Part shown: one piece after another, positions 17,571 through 25,864 of the stretch | How the letters are laid out: the number at the start of each line of letters is the position of its first letter | Numbering within the stretch: position 1 is the first letter of the stretch | From: Roseofilum reptotaenium CS-1145 | GTDB taxonomy: Bacteria; Cyanobacteriota; Cyanobacteriia; Cyanobacteriales; Desertifilaceae | Reading direction: 5' to 3' | Assembly: GCF_028330985.1 (NCBI RefSeq) | Contig: NZ_JAQMUE010000057.1 | Coordinates: forward strand, 1-35,997 | Length of the DNA: 35,997 bases | The notes under the pieces: model-generated | The model's input: the letters and a program-made list of their open reading frames with translations, nothing else | Told to the model about the DNA's origin: nothing | Databases searched by the model: none | Program-made: the position numbers and the translations under genes

Positions 17571-18458
17571 ATGTTGAGGGTTTTATTTCATCAAGAATTA
17601 TGGATTTTTTTGGCCGGTTTGGCGATCGCCTATGGAGGGCTGTGTTGGTATTTTTGGGCGACCCAAACTCGGTTAATTTTTTTTCCCGTGGAAGAAATTA
17701 CTCGCACCCCAGCCGATATCGGTTTAGACTATGAAGAGGTTTGGGTGGAGTCCGTAGAACCAGGAGTTAAGTTACATGGATGGTGGATTCCCAATGAAAG
17801 AAGCGATCGCCTGCTGCTCTATCTCCACGGTAACTCTGATAACATCGGTACAAACGTCTATCACTCTGGCCGATTTTACCATCTCGGCTTTTCCGTATTC
17901 CTCTTTGATTATCGCGGATATGGTCAATCCAAGGGCGAATTTCCCACGGAGAAACAGGTTTATGAAGATACGGATACCATCTGGAAATACTTGGTGAACG
18001 AGCGGGGGATAGCACCAGAACAGATTGTAGTGTATGGTCATTCTCTAGGAGGCGCGATCGCGATCGAATTAGCTACCAAACACCCGGAAATTTCCCATCT
18101 GATCATTGAAGGATCGTTTACTTCCCTGCGACGAATGGGGGATTATCGCTATCCTTTACTAAACATCTTACCCATCGATCTTTTATTGCAAAATCAATTT
18201 AATTCCCGGGCAAAAGTTCCTCAATTAAAAATGCCCACCCTCTTCATTCATGGACAACAAGATAGCGCTGTTCCTTTCTTTATGAGCGAAGAACTTTTTG
18301 CTGCGGCTCCTGAACCCAAAGAACTCTGGCTTTTTCCCCCTGGCGATCATACCACCGTTGCCCCTTTAGCTGGAGAAGAATACTTCAAAACCGTCCGTGA
18401 ATTTGTAAACCTGCCCGTTTTTCCCATTCCCAGCCATTATCTCAATCCGCCAAAATAA
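17571..18458 (+). CDS. Membrane-anchored alpha/beta hydrolase
   Basis: The protein has one N-terminal membrane helix (about 8-27) followed by an alpha/beta-hydrolase domain. The nucleophile elbow GHSLGG places Ser158, an oxyanion region LYLHGNSDN lies upstream, and the likely Asp and His are in IHGQQDSAV and PGDHTTV. It resembles the Bem46/serine-aminopeptidase-like hydrolases, whose substrates are mostly unknown. I chose ATG 17571; the frame extends to a TTG at 17547, and neither site has a strong ribosome-binding sequence. It follows gatA by about 100 bp on the same strand. The hydrolase assignment is firm; no substrate is claimed. Confidence 0.88.
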   Translation: MLRVLFHQELWIFLAGLAIAYGGLCWYFWATQTRLIFFPVEEITRTPADIGLDYEEVWVESVEPGVKLHGWWIPNERSDRLLLYLHGNSDNIGTNVYHSGRFYHLGFSVFLFDYRGYGQSKGEFPTEKQVYEDTDTIWKYLVNERGIAPEQIVVYGHSLGGAIAIELATKHPEISHLIIEGSFTSLRRMGDYRYPLLNILPIDLLLQNQFNSRAKVPQLKMPTLFIHGQQDSAVPFFMSEELFAAAPEPKELWLFPPGDHTTVAPLAGEEYFKTVREFVNLPVFPIPSHYLNPPK

Positions 18459-18481
18459 TACAACGCAAAGCCCTCTCTAGG

Positions 18482-19726
18482 CTATGGACTTTTCCTAGAT
18501 TGGATAGAACGAGCTGCTTTAGTACTATCCCATTCTAATAAATGGGTGCGATCGAGTTGAATCGTTTTGCGCGGACGAACGGGAGAATAGCCTAAAACTT
18601 TGCAAATTTCTGCTGCGACTGCTTTAGCTAAAAAAGGGGGGACTGAATTCCCCACTTGTCGAAATCCGTGCCATTTGGTGCGATGAAATCGAAACCAGTC
18701 AGGGTAAGAATGGAGTCTGGCAGCTTCGCGAACCGTAATACATCGAGGCTCAAAGGGATGGATGGGGCGGGGAGACGTATAGCCGCCGCGATCGCTAGGT
18801 GTACCGGCTCTTAATGTATTACAAAGTCCCTTGGGATCTAATCTCAAAAAACGACTAATCGGTTCAATTTTTCCCGGTTTTGTTGCCTTAAATCGCTGGA
18901 TGGATTTGGGAGTATGATGAGTTTTTAAGCTAGAGGTTAGCAGGGTTTTATCGTACTTTCGCGTATAAGAATAATCATCGACTAACCTTAACATCCCATG
19001 TAAGAGTTTACCATACTGACTATAGTTTCTAAAAGCAGCTTTCACCCAATCCCTGGTTTCTAACTCCGGATATCGGTAGAGTTTAGGCAGTCCTCCAATG
19101 GCATCTTTAACGGTCGGATGAGAATCAAAATAAGGAGCGTTATTGCTCGTCTGAGTTAAGGTGAATTGGGTTAAGGGTAGGGGAAACTGGGGAGGGGATA
19201 AATCTTGACGACATCCGAGTAAAAAGAGTCGTTCTCGGTTTTGAGGCACGCCATAATCACGAGCATTTAAGACTCTATTCTGGACTTGATAATCATGGTA
19301 GGCAAACTTTTCGATAATTTCTTCAATAAATAAACGATGGGGTCCGATCGCCATGCCTTTAACATTTTCCATGACAAAAAATTTAGGTTGCAGATCGGCA
19401 ACTAGACGGATAAAATGGTAAACCAATCCGTTGCGAGGATCGTCTAGAGCACGTTTGCCAATCACGGAAAATCCTTGACAAGGAGGCCCGCCAAAAACAA
19501 CATCAATGGGTTTCTTGCCAATAGCTGATTGTTCCCGAATTTCTGCTGCTGTAATCTGGGAGATGTTAGCACAAAGAATTGTCCAATGGGGAAAATTATA
19601 TTCATGAACTCCGCAGTGAATGGGGTCTATTTCTACGGATGCCAAAATATCAAACCCCGCTTGCTCAAAACCTAGGGTCATTCCTCCTGCACCGGCAAAT
19701 AAATCTACAGCGATCGGTCTAGACAC
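18482..19726 (-). CDS. DNA (cytosine-5) methyltransferase, possibly HIP1-core specific
   Basis: The enzyme transfers methyl from SAM to C5 of cytosine in a specific site. All main m5C motifs are present: I (DLFAGAGG, 9-16), IV with the catalytic Cys83 (GGPPCQGFS), VI (ENV, 120-122), VIII (QNRER, 162-166), a variable target-recognition region of about 150 residues, and QVGNSVPP near the end. The start appears to be GTG 19726. No restriction endonuclease gene adjoins it, so it looks solitary. It resembles, as I recall it, the Synechocystis enzyme that methylates CGATCG, the centre of HIP1. The target is therefore a reasoned guess. Confidence 0.93.
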   Translation of the reverse strand: MSRPIAVDLFAGAGGMTLGFEQAGFDILASVEIDPIHCGVHEYNFPHWTILCANISQITAAEIREQSAIGKKPIDVVFGGPPCQGFSVIGKRALDDPRNGLVYHFIRLVADLQPKFFVMENVKGMAIGPHRLFIEEIIEKFAYHDYQVQNRVLNARDYGVPQNRERLFLLGCRQDLSPPQFPLPLTQFTLTQTSNNAPYFDSHPTVKDAIGGLPKLYRYPELETRDWVKAAFRNYSQYGKLLHGMLRLVDDYSYTRKYDKTLLTSSLKTHHTPKSIQRFKATKPGKIEPISRFLRLDPKGLCNTLRAGTPSDRGGYTSPRPIHPFEPRCITVREAARLHSYPDWFRFHRTKWHGFRQVGNSVPPFLAKAVAAEICKVLGYSPVRPRKTIQLDRTHLLEWDSTKAARSIQSRKSP

Positions 19727-19795
19727 CGTTTTGAAATACTGATGAGATAACGCTATAGTATAGCATAATTGGATGCAGTCGAAAGAGGTAAAATA

Positions 19796-20146
19796 ATGCA
19801 GCGATCGCTCCCACGAATAGTAATTTTCAGTCTGAGTCTTTTTCTGGCTATCATTTTAGCAGCCATGCCAGGAAGAACCGATGATGGAATTCATCCCGAC
19901 AATTGTAGTTTTAAGGGTATCCAGCTTTATGGAAAGGTGAAAGTGGTGGAACATTTCCCAGATATTCAGGTGCAAGTGGTTGAGTCATTCCCAGATTTAA
20001 AGGTCAAGTGGGTCGAGCATTTTCCTGATGCCTGTGGAAAATGGGAGCCAGTTGAGCATTTTCCAGATTTCAAAATTCAATATGTCAACAGCTTTCCGGA
20101 TATCAAAATCAAGCTTGTCGATTCTTTTCCAGGGATGGATTCTTGA
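19796..20146 (+). CDS. Secreted 7(1) septoil-knot domain protein
   Basis: A 116-residue protein with a signal sequence (hydrophobic core about 8-24), then a mature region made of six short beta-repeats of the form V-[ED/N]-[HS]-F-P-[DG], such as VVEHFPDIQ, VVESFPDLK, WVEHFPDAC and YVNSFPDIK. This pattern matches the 7(1) septoil-knot family, small proteins whose chain forms a seven-crossing knot. Their biological function is not known to me. Two Cys (in PDNCSF and PDACGKW) could form a disulfide after export. I set the start at ATG 19796 because AAAGAGGT lies 6 bases upstream; an upstream in-frame start at 19769 lacks this. The gene ends exactly one base before the stop of the opposite gene. 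Confidence 0.85.
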   Translation: MQRSLPRIVIFSLSLFLAIILAAMPGRTDDGIHPDNCSFKGIQLYGKVKVVEHFPDIQVQVVESFPDLKVKWVEHFPDACGKWEPVEHFPDFKIQYVNSFPDIKIKLVDSFPGMDS

Positions 20147-20836
20147 TTATTTGGATTTTCGAGTGATTTTGAGCATTTGATTACCGCCACGCTGTAATTG
20201 GTATTCAACGGTCTGAATTTGACAATTATAGCCTTGATAGTCTAAGGTGTCTAGAACAAGTGGAAGATAGGGCGATCGCTCTAAATTCAACGTAAGTAAC
20301 GGGAAAATTCGGACTTCTGTGCAAACTCTTAAGAGTTCCTGGATAGATTGGAGATGAAGCTCTTGATTAAAGTGGTCAGAATACAAAAATAAGAAGTGGG
20401 AACATAAACCCAACTCATATTCGAGATCGGCATACCTTAAGTGTGGCAGTTCGCCGATTTCATAGCGACCTTCGGCTTTTCCCTGTTCATAATCTTGACT
20501 AAATAATTGCAAGGCTCTTTCTCGATTTTGCCTTAAGTCTTGGGGCGATTGATGATAACTCCAAATCCAATCCTTGGCACTGCGCTTAACTTGGTCAATA
20601 ACATCATCAACGACTGCATAAAATTGATCTTGAATCTCTTTGGCGCTAAAGCAATAGAGGGGATCGATAGATTGGATCTGATATCCTTTAGCAGTCCCTT
20701 CTGCATTGAAACTAGCTGGCCCATCTGCAACGCTGAGTATCTTTTTTTGTAAGTCAGATTCTGTTAAGTTGAAAAGTTTCGTATATTCATCAAGTGACCG
20801 CCCAAAGGGAACGACTCGATCTAATTGCATGGCCAT
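20147..20836 (-). CDS. SAM-dependent methyltransferase-like protein of unknown substrate
   Basis: The protein resembles an uncharacterised bacterial family with the opening pattern LDRVVPFGRSLDEY and a motif-I-like stretch SVADGPASFNAE. Later blocks ELGLCSHFLFLYSDHF, EVRIFPLL and a terminal QRGGNQMLKI are also typical. The usual glycine-rich SAM loop appears modified but follows the family form. A good ribosome-binding site (GAGGAGAT) lies 7 bases before ATG 20836. It follows pbpC by 37 bp and is probably cotranscribed with it. The stop codon abuts that of the knot gene on the other strand, with no bases between. The substrate is unknown. Confidence 0.8.
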   Translation of the reverse strand: MAMQLDRVVPFGRSLDEYTKLFNLTESDLQKKILSVADGPASFNAEGTAKGYQIQSIDPLYCFSAKEIQDQFYAVVDDVIDQVKRSAKDWIWSYHQSPQDLRQNRERALQLFSQDYEQGKAEGRYEIGELPHLRYADLEYELGLCSHFLFLYSDHFNQELHLQSIQELLRVCTEVRIFPLLTLNLERSPYLPLVLDTLDYQGYNCQIQTVEYQLQRGGNQMLKITRKSK

Positions 20837-20873
20837 AGATATCTCCTCTATGTTATGTTTTTACTACAAAAAG

Positions 20874-23279
20874 TTAATCGGCTATGGAGAAGCCGCGACG
20901 GGTTGATTTGTGCGGTGCTTCTTGGACTTGAAAAATAATGCGATCGCGCTCTTCTCCTCCTACTGTTTTAACTTCGAGTTCCCAACTGCCCAGTTTCATA
21001 TTCCAAAATAAGGAATTCAATTGGCTTGTGGCTATTCTTTCACCATTTAACCACCATTCTACCGGTTCTTCTAGTTTACCCGCTAATTTAAATTCTAGTC
21101 GATTGTCTTGCTTGGCTTGGGGCGCAAGCAAGAAATAATCATCATTTTCTGGAAAGACAATTCTGAGTTGTCCTTGCCATTGATTTTGGGGCTGTTGGGA
21201 GAGCCATTCATTATATTCTGGAGGCAGTTCTGCGGGCTGGTTTTGAGAATTGGATATTTCGATATCTTGCGGATACAGGTATTCTAAAACAATTGCAGAA
21301 GGACAATTAAAATTAGAGTCAGATGTTGTAGACAAAGATTCCGTAGGGGCGGGTTCACCAGCCATTGGGTTGATAGACGACGATGTAAATAAACCCGCCC
21401 CTACATCCGGTTCCAATTGAGATAAATTCTCCTGAACAATTTGTCCGGTAACTGCACAAATGGGGTGCTGAATTAAACTCGATGGAGGTGAAAAATATGC
21501 CGGTTCTCTAGTTTCGTGTAACTGTTGCATAATCCGATGCCAGAGGGGAGCTGCCCCCATGACTCCAGAGACTTGCTGCATAGCAGTTCCATCGAAGTTT
21601 CCTACCCAGGTGGCGACGGTATAATCTGTGCTAAAGCCGACGGTCCAGGTATCGCGATAATCGGAAGATGTTCCGGTTTTGACGGCCGCAGGAAAGGGCA
21701 AGTTTAATACAGAGTCTACCCCAAAAGCCGTGGCACGGGCATGGCGATCGCCCAACATATCCCTCACCAGTTCCCAAGAGGTCGGTTCTGGCGTGCCCTC
21801 TAGCTGTTCTGTTTCTTCGCCAAAATAGGTAACTAAAGGCACGGCTTTACCTTGATGCGCCACTCTCAGATAGGCGGCTGCCAACTCCCATAAACTCACC
21901 TCTCCACTGCCCAAGGTTAACCCTAATCCATAGTATTCTGGATCTTGGCTCAGATGGGTAAATCCCAGTTTCTGTAAATGTTTGAGGAACACTGGAACCC
22001 CCACTTGTTCCAATACGCGCACGGCAGGCACATTCAGGGAGTTAGCCAGGGCTAAACGCACTCGCACCGGCCCTAAAAAGGTTTCGCTATAATCCACAGG
22101 TTTGTATAGTTTAGCGCCAGGAATGGCATAAGTGGTGGGCACGTCAGCAAGGATGGTTTGGGGGCGGATAACCTGTTGCTCTAGAGCCAATTGGTAGAGG
22201 AATGGTTTCAGGGTTGAACCCGGTTGGCGCAAGGCTTGCACGCCATCATTTTGCCCTTGCAGACTATCGTTAAAGTAGTTGGGGGACCCCACATAGGCAA
22301 GGACTTCTCCAGTATGATTATCGATGACGAGGGCGGCTGCATGGTGGACTTGTTTGGGGGCGAGAGCGGCAACCACTTGCTGCACTTGGGTGGCGACGAA
22401 TTGCTGTAGGGCGCTATCTAGGGTGGTGCGGATGGTTCCCCCGTCAGTGGTGGGGAGCTGCTGGGAAACCCAGAAGAGGAAATGGGGGGCGGCGAGAATT
22501 CCCTGTTGTCGCGATCGCAGATAAACTTGTTCAGTATACGCCCGTTCTGCCTCTATAGCCGTAACCATCTTATCCGCCACCATCCGCTCTAAAACATAGC
22601 GCTGCCGAGTTTTCAACGCTTGCCAATGGTAGTAGGGGTCGAGGTCGATAGGGTCATTCGGTAGAGATGCAAGCAGAGTCGCTTGAGCCAAATTCAACTC
22701 CGCAGCCGGAAGACCAAAATAAGTACGAGCCGCAGTTTCCACCCCATACAAGTTACTCCCCATGGGCAGTCGGTTAATATACGCAGCCAGCAGAGTATCC
22801 TTATCCATACCCGCACTTAAGCGCCAGGATGTCCAAATTTCACCCACTTTATTGGGGAGAGTACGGGGAGTCGGATGGAGCATCCGCGCCAGTTGCATCG
22901 TAATAGTCGAGGCTCCGCTCACTATTTCTCTAGCTTGAAGTGTTTCTAAAATAGCACGAGAAACCGCAATAACATCCACCGAACCATGCTGATAATAGCG
23001 CTTATCTTCCGCCGCAATAATCGCTTGAATAAAATACGGGGACATCTCATCCAGAGAAACCACCATCGTATGGTCTTGGTCGCGGGTAAGCAGGGTTCCC
23101 AAAGGCAGTCCATAGCGGTCTTCAAACGTTATTGCACCATCGGTTTGAGCAATATCTTGGGCACGAATAGGGATGAGATAAGGCACAGAACGGAGGGTTA
23201 AGGCAAGTAAAATTACACCTAGAATCAGGCGGAAGGGAAATTTATATTTTCCATGCCATAATTTACGCCAGTGTTGCAT
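20874..23279 (-). CDS. pbpC: Penicillin-binding protein 1C (bifunctional peptidoglycan synthase)
   Basis: The enzyme polymerises glycan strands and is predicted to crosslink peptides at the outer face of the cytoplasmic membrane. A membrane anchor (about 15-33) precedes a GT51 transglycosylase domain with EDKRYYQHG and STITMQLAR. The transpeptidase domain has SxxK at Ser355-Lys358, SLN in the middle, and KTGTS at Lys534. A PbpC-type C-terminal beta domain closes the 801-residue chain. A 62-bp inverted-repeat element is embedded in the coding sequence and supplies residues about 626-646, which look unrelated to the family. The reading frame stays open through it. Downstream is the methyltransferase-like gene. 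Confidence 0.95.
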   Translation of the reverse strand: MQHWRKLWHGKYKFPFRLILGVILLALTLRSVPYLIPIRAQDIAQTDGAITFEDRYGLPLGTLLTRDQDHTMVVSLDEMSPYFIQAIIAAEDKRYYQHGSVDVIAVSRAILETLQAREIVSGASTITMQLARMLHPTPRTLPNKVGEIWTSWRLSAGMDKDTLLAAYINRLPMGSNLYGVETAARTYFGLPAAELNLAQATLLASLPNDPIDLDPYYHWQALKTRQRYVLERMVADKMVTAIEAERAYTEQVYLRSRQQGILAAPHFLFWVSQQLPTTDGGTIRTTLDSALQQFVATQVQQVVAALAPKQVHHAAALVIDNHTGEVLAYVGSPNYFNDSLQGQNDGVQALRQPGSTLKPFLYQLALEQQVIRPQTILADVPTTYAIPGAKLYKPVDYSETFLGPVRVRLALANSLNVPAVRVLEQVGVPVFLKHLQKLGFTHLSQDPEYYGLGLTLGSGEVSLWELAAAYLRVAHQGKAVPLVTYFGEETEQLEGTPEPTSWELVRDMLGDRHARATAFGVDSVLNLPFPAAVKTGTSSDYRDTWTVGFSTDYTVATWVGNFDGTAMQQVSGVMGAAPLWHRIMQQLHETREPAYFSPPSSLIQHPICAVTGQIVQENLSQLEPDVGAGLFTSSSINPMAGEPAPTESLSTTSDSNFNCPSAIVLEYLYPQDIEISNSQNQPAELPPEYNEWLSQQPQNQWQGQLRIVFPENDDYFLLAPQAKQDNRLEFKLAGKLEEPVEWWLNGERIATSQLNSLFWNMKLGSWELEVKTVGGEERDRIIFQVQEAPHKSTRRGFSIAD
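21343..21404. mobile_element. MITE-like inverted-repeat element inside pbpC
   Basis: A 62-bp segment has perfect 13-bp terminal inverted repeats, GTAGGGGCGGGTT at 21343-21355 and its complement at 21392-21404. Similar GTAGGGGCG-ended repeats are common as small non-autonomous elements in filamentous cyanobacteria. Here the element lies within pbpC codons and is read through. No clear target duplication is visible. Confidence 0.7.
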
Positions 23280-23322
23280 AATTGACTCATAAACAGTTGA
23301 ATTTCAGAGGAAGCGCATCATC

Positions 23323-23766
23323 ATGATTAATTATAGACCGGCAGAGCTAACTGATTTAGAGATCATTTTACAACTGGTTCAAGAATTTCATCACAGTGAG
23401 AAACTGGATTTTGATGAAAAACTAGATGCTCAAGCTTTAGAACAGTTAATCAGCGATTCATCTTTAGGAGAACTTTTCCTGATTCAACAAGATGATGAAA
23501 TCATTGGCTATGTTATTGTAGCTTGGGGTTATAGTTTGGAATTCAGAGGAAGAGATGCGTTTATCGATGAATTTTATCTCAGATCCCAGTACCGTCAACA
23601 GGGGATTGGGACTCAAACTCTATCATTTGTAGAAAAGACCTGTCAAGAGTTAGGAATACAAGCCGTTCATCTAGAAGTTGATTTTGAAAATCCTGATGCA
23701 CAACGTCTTTATCACCGAGTTGGATATCAACGTCATCACCGTTTTTTGATGACGAAAATACTCTAG
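23323..23766 (+). CDS. GNAT-family N-acetyltransferase
   Basis: The 147-residue protein has the GNAT fold: an N-terminal strand and helices, a central IGYVIVAW strand, DEFYLRSQYRQQGIGTQTL with the Q-x-x-G-x-G acetyl-CoA loop (about 88-97), and a C-terminal NPDAQRLYHRVGYQ segment. It should transfer an acetyl group from acetyl-CoA to an amine; the substrate cannot be inferred. AGAGGAAG lies about 10 bases upstream of ATG 23323. It diverges from pbpC and precedes a small unknown gene by 35 bp on the same strand. Confidence 0.92.
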   Translation: MINYRPAELTDLEIILQLVQEFHHSEKLDFDEKLDAQALEQLISDSSLGELFLIQQDDEIIGYVIVAWGYSLEFRGRDAFIDEFYLRSQYRQQGIGTQTLSFVEKTCQELGIQAVHLEVDFENPDAQRLYHRVGYQRHHRFLMTKIL

Positions 23767-23801
23767 CATAATCTTGAAAGCAATTTACAGGTTAATCATT
23801 T

Positions 23802-24086
23802 ATGGTACTACAGGTTGAACAAGCAGTAAGTCAAGCGCGACTTTACTTTGAAAAACTCTTACCTCAGTTAGGGGAAGGGATTGAAGACTTGCAACTCGAA
23901 GAAGTCGAGTTTTCTGAAGATAAATGGCTGATTACTTTGGGATATACCCGCCCAACTAAGATAAAGCAGAATCCCCTATTGCCCGTTGCCGATAACTGGC
24001 AATATGAACGAGTCTATAAGATATTTACAATCAACTCAAAAACGAATGAAGTTGAATCAATGAAAATTCGAGAATTATCGACCTAA
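23802..24086 (+). CDS. Small conserved-looking protein of unknown function
   Basis: I do not recognise this 94-residue protein. It begins with an amphipathic helix (EQAVSQARLYFEKLLPQL), followed by beta strands with acidic stretches and an ITLGYTRP segment, and ends in alternating strands (YKIFTINSKTNEVESMKI). No membrane segment or signal is seen. It starts 35 bp after the GNAT gene and may share its transcript. It ends 18 bp from the stop of the opposite GIY-YIG gene. Coding is supported by normal codon use and lack of an overlapping longer frame. Confidence 0.75.
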   Translation: MVLQVEQAVSQARLYFEKLLPQLGEGIEDLQLEEVEFSEDKWLITLGYTRPTKIKQNPLLPVADNWQYERVYKIFTINSKTNEVESMKIRELST

Positions 24087-24104
24087 TCCTGTAGATACAC
24101 TGTC

Positions 24105-25646
24105 TTAAGTTACCTTTTCTCGCTGAAAGGTTAACTTCATTTCGGGTAAGTCCGAGGCTTGCAAACGACGCTTAATTTCTTCTTTGGCTGCTTCAAAGGT
24201 GGGAAATTCATCACTGGGGCCAAAGGGGATACCAAAACCAGAACCGACTTCTAGGATTTTGATATTCACTTTCGCAGGCACTAACCATTTACGGGGAGAG
24301 ATATGAAATTTAGTGATATACCCGACTCCATTATCCAAGCGATTGACAGAGGCAAAATCCTGTAGATATTCTTCGACTAATAGCCATGATTGACGGTCAA
24401 CGCTGGCTAGAAGATACAGCGTTTCAAACTTGCATGAATTAGCCTCTATTTTTTGATAATCGATATATCCAGATGCACTATTGTAGAGGTCACGTTCATG
24501 CCATACATCTTCGGGGTCGTTATACCATTGATATTTCTCATGCTTGTAAGGTCTTTTTAAATCAGTGGAAAAGCTTTTGACAAACAAGCCAATTTTATCA
24601 GTGCCACGAAGAAAGCGAAATGCACCCTCGTTACTATATTTTTGTGGGTCGATATGTCGTTTGTGCAACAGATCTTTTACCGTTGTAGTACCTGACTTTT
24701 TGGAGCGGCTGCCATAGCCTCGCTTACCTGTTTTATAATCTTCACGTATGGTGGTTATTTTGTTTTTGATTTTATCTTCATCAATGGGGTCATTAAACAA
24801 AATTCCGATCAAATCCGCATCATAAGGTCTCATTCTCTGAAATAAGCGACTATGAAAGTATTGTCTATCAGTTTCTGACTGCATTTGACTTAAGGATTCA
24901 GGGGTTACCGCTTTTATGGATATTCCCGCTAACTTAGCATCATGATATTTGCGAATTTCTTGTGTTTTTTCTTGATAGTAGAAATAATCATACACATGCA
25001 GTTCTATTGCGTAGCCATTGACATATAAACGATAGACATCGATATAACGGACTGATTCCCAATTGGAACTATAGGTTTTACGAGAATTCAATGATGCCTT
25101 GATCAAGGGGTTTTCTTTTCCATCCCCAAGACTGAAATTATATTTTTCTTTGAAGGCAGTTATATCTATAGAAATGTGAATGATATCCAGGGATAATAAC
25201 TTCTTGTGAAACCACCAATAATCATAATCTGAATCGACAATATCTTTGCGGGGAGGTTCAATACCAAGGATGAAGGCAAAATCGGAAATAGCGACTAGGG
25301 TTTCTCGTAAGAGGGTTTCGGTGGGTAATACTTTTTTGGATTTGACTGGACTCTCGTTTAAGTGAGGATGATATTTTGCAATGCGCTGCTTTTCTACTTC
25401 ATCAAGTTTATCTTTACTCACCAACTCATAGTAAATGGTAAATTGTGTTTTCTTCTGCGCTTCAAGTTGATCGATGCGATGATGGGTTTTACCTTTCCAG
25501 CGTTTACAGATGTTTTTGGCTTGGCCAATGTACCATACCTTCTGGGTTTCATCCAAAACGTAATAGATCCCGGAGGACTCTGGAAGTAACTCTTTGGTTT
25601 GTAGGGGGATGTGGGGGAGTTGGAGAAGATTGCGATCGCCTTTCAT
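24105..25646 (-). CDS. Large GIY-YIG nuclease-family protein
   Basis: The first 100 residues form a GIY-YIG domain: GIY at 26-28, YIG at 39-41, a conserved Arg49, a glutamate at 85 and Asn97. These are the expected catalytic positions, so DNA or RNA cleavage is possible. The remaining roughly 410 residues are unlike UvrC or homing endonucleases I know, rich in charged and aromatic residues, and contain an AKYHPHLNESP join and a FPTFEAAKEEIKRRL tail. The function is unknown. No intron, recombinase or restriction partner is adjacent. The ATG at 25646 overlaps no neighbour. Confidence 0.82.
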   Translation of the reverse strand: MKGDRNLLQLPHIPLQTKELLPESSGIYYVLDETQKVWYIGQAKNICKRWKGKTHHRIDQLEAQKKTQFTIYYELVSKDKLDEVEKQRIAKYHPHLNESPVKSKKVLPTETLLRETLVAISDFAFILGIEPPRKDIVDSDYDYWWFHKKLLSLDIIHISIDITAFKEKYNFSLGDGKENPLIKASLNSRKTYSSNWESVRYIDVYRLYVNGYAIELHVYDYFYYQEKTQEIRKYHDAKLAGISIKAVTPESLSQMQSETDRQYFHSRLFQRMRPYDADLIGILFNDPIDEDKIKNKITTIREDYKTGKRGYGSRSKKSGTTTVKDLLHKRHIDPQKYSNEGAFRFLRGTDKIGLFVKSFSTDLKRPYKHEKYQWYNDPEDVWHERDLYNSASGYIDYQKIEANSCKFETLYLLASVDRQSWLLVEEYLQDFASVNRLDNGVGYITKFHISPRKWLVPAKVNIKILEVGSGFGIPFGPSDEFPTFEAAKEEIKRRLQASDLPEMKLTFQREKVT

Positions 25647-25864
25647 ACCCTTAAGTACAACTAAGTTTATACCTTATTATACCTAAATCTGCGGAACGGT
25701 AGAAATGGGCGATCGCCCCCTACAAACAAGTCAAACTCCTGATTAATTCTACTCAATCAATTTTGGGCGATTCTAACCCTGTGAAGAGTTCCGCAAGAAA
25801 CGGGTGGCGATCACAGTTAACCCTCGGTAGAGTAACAGATAGGCATTCAAAAGAGTCAGTCTCT

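Noticed and set aside
24105-25646. Intron-encoded homing endonuclease
   Set aside because: It is a free-standing gene in a normal intergenic position and much longer than usual homing GIY-YIG enzymes.
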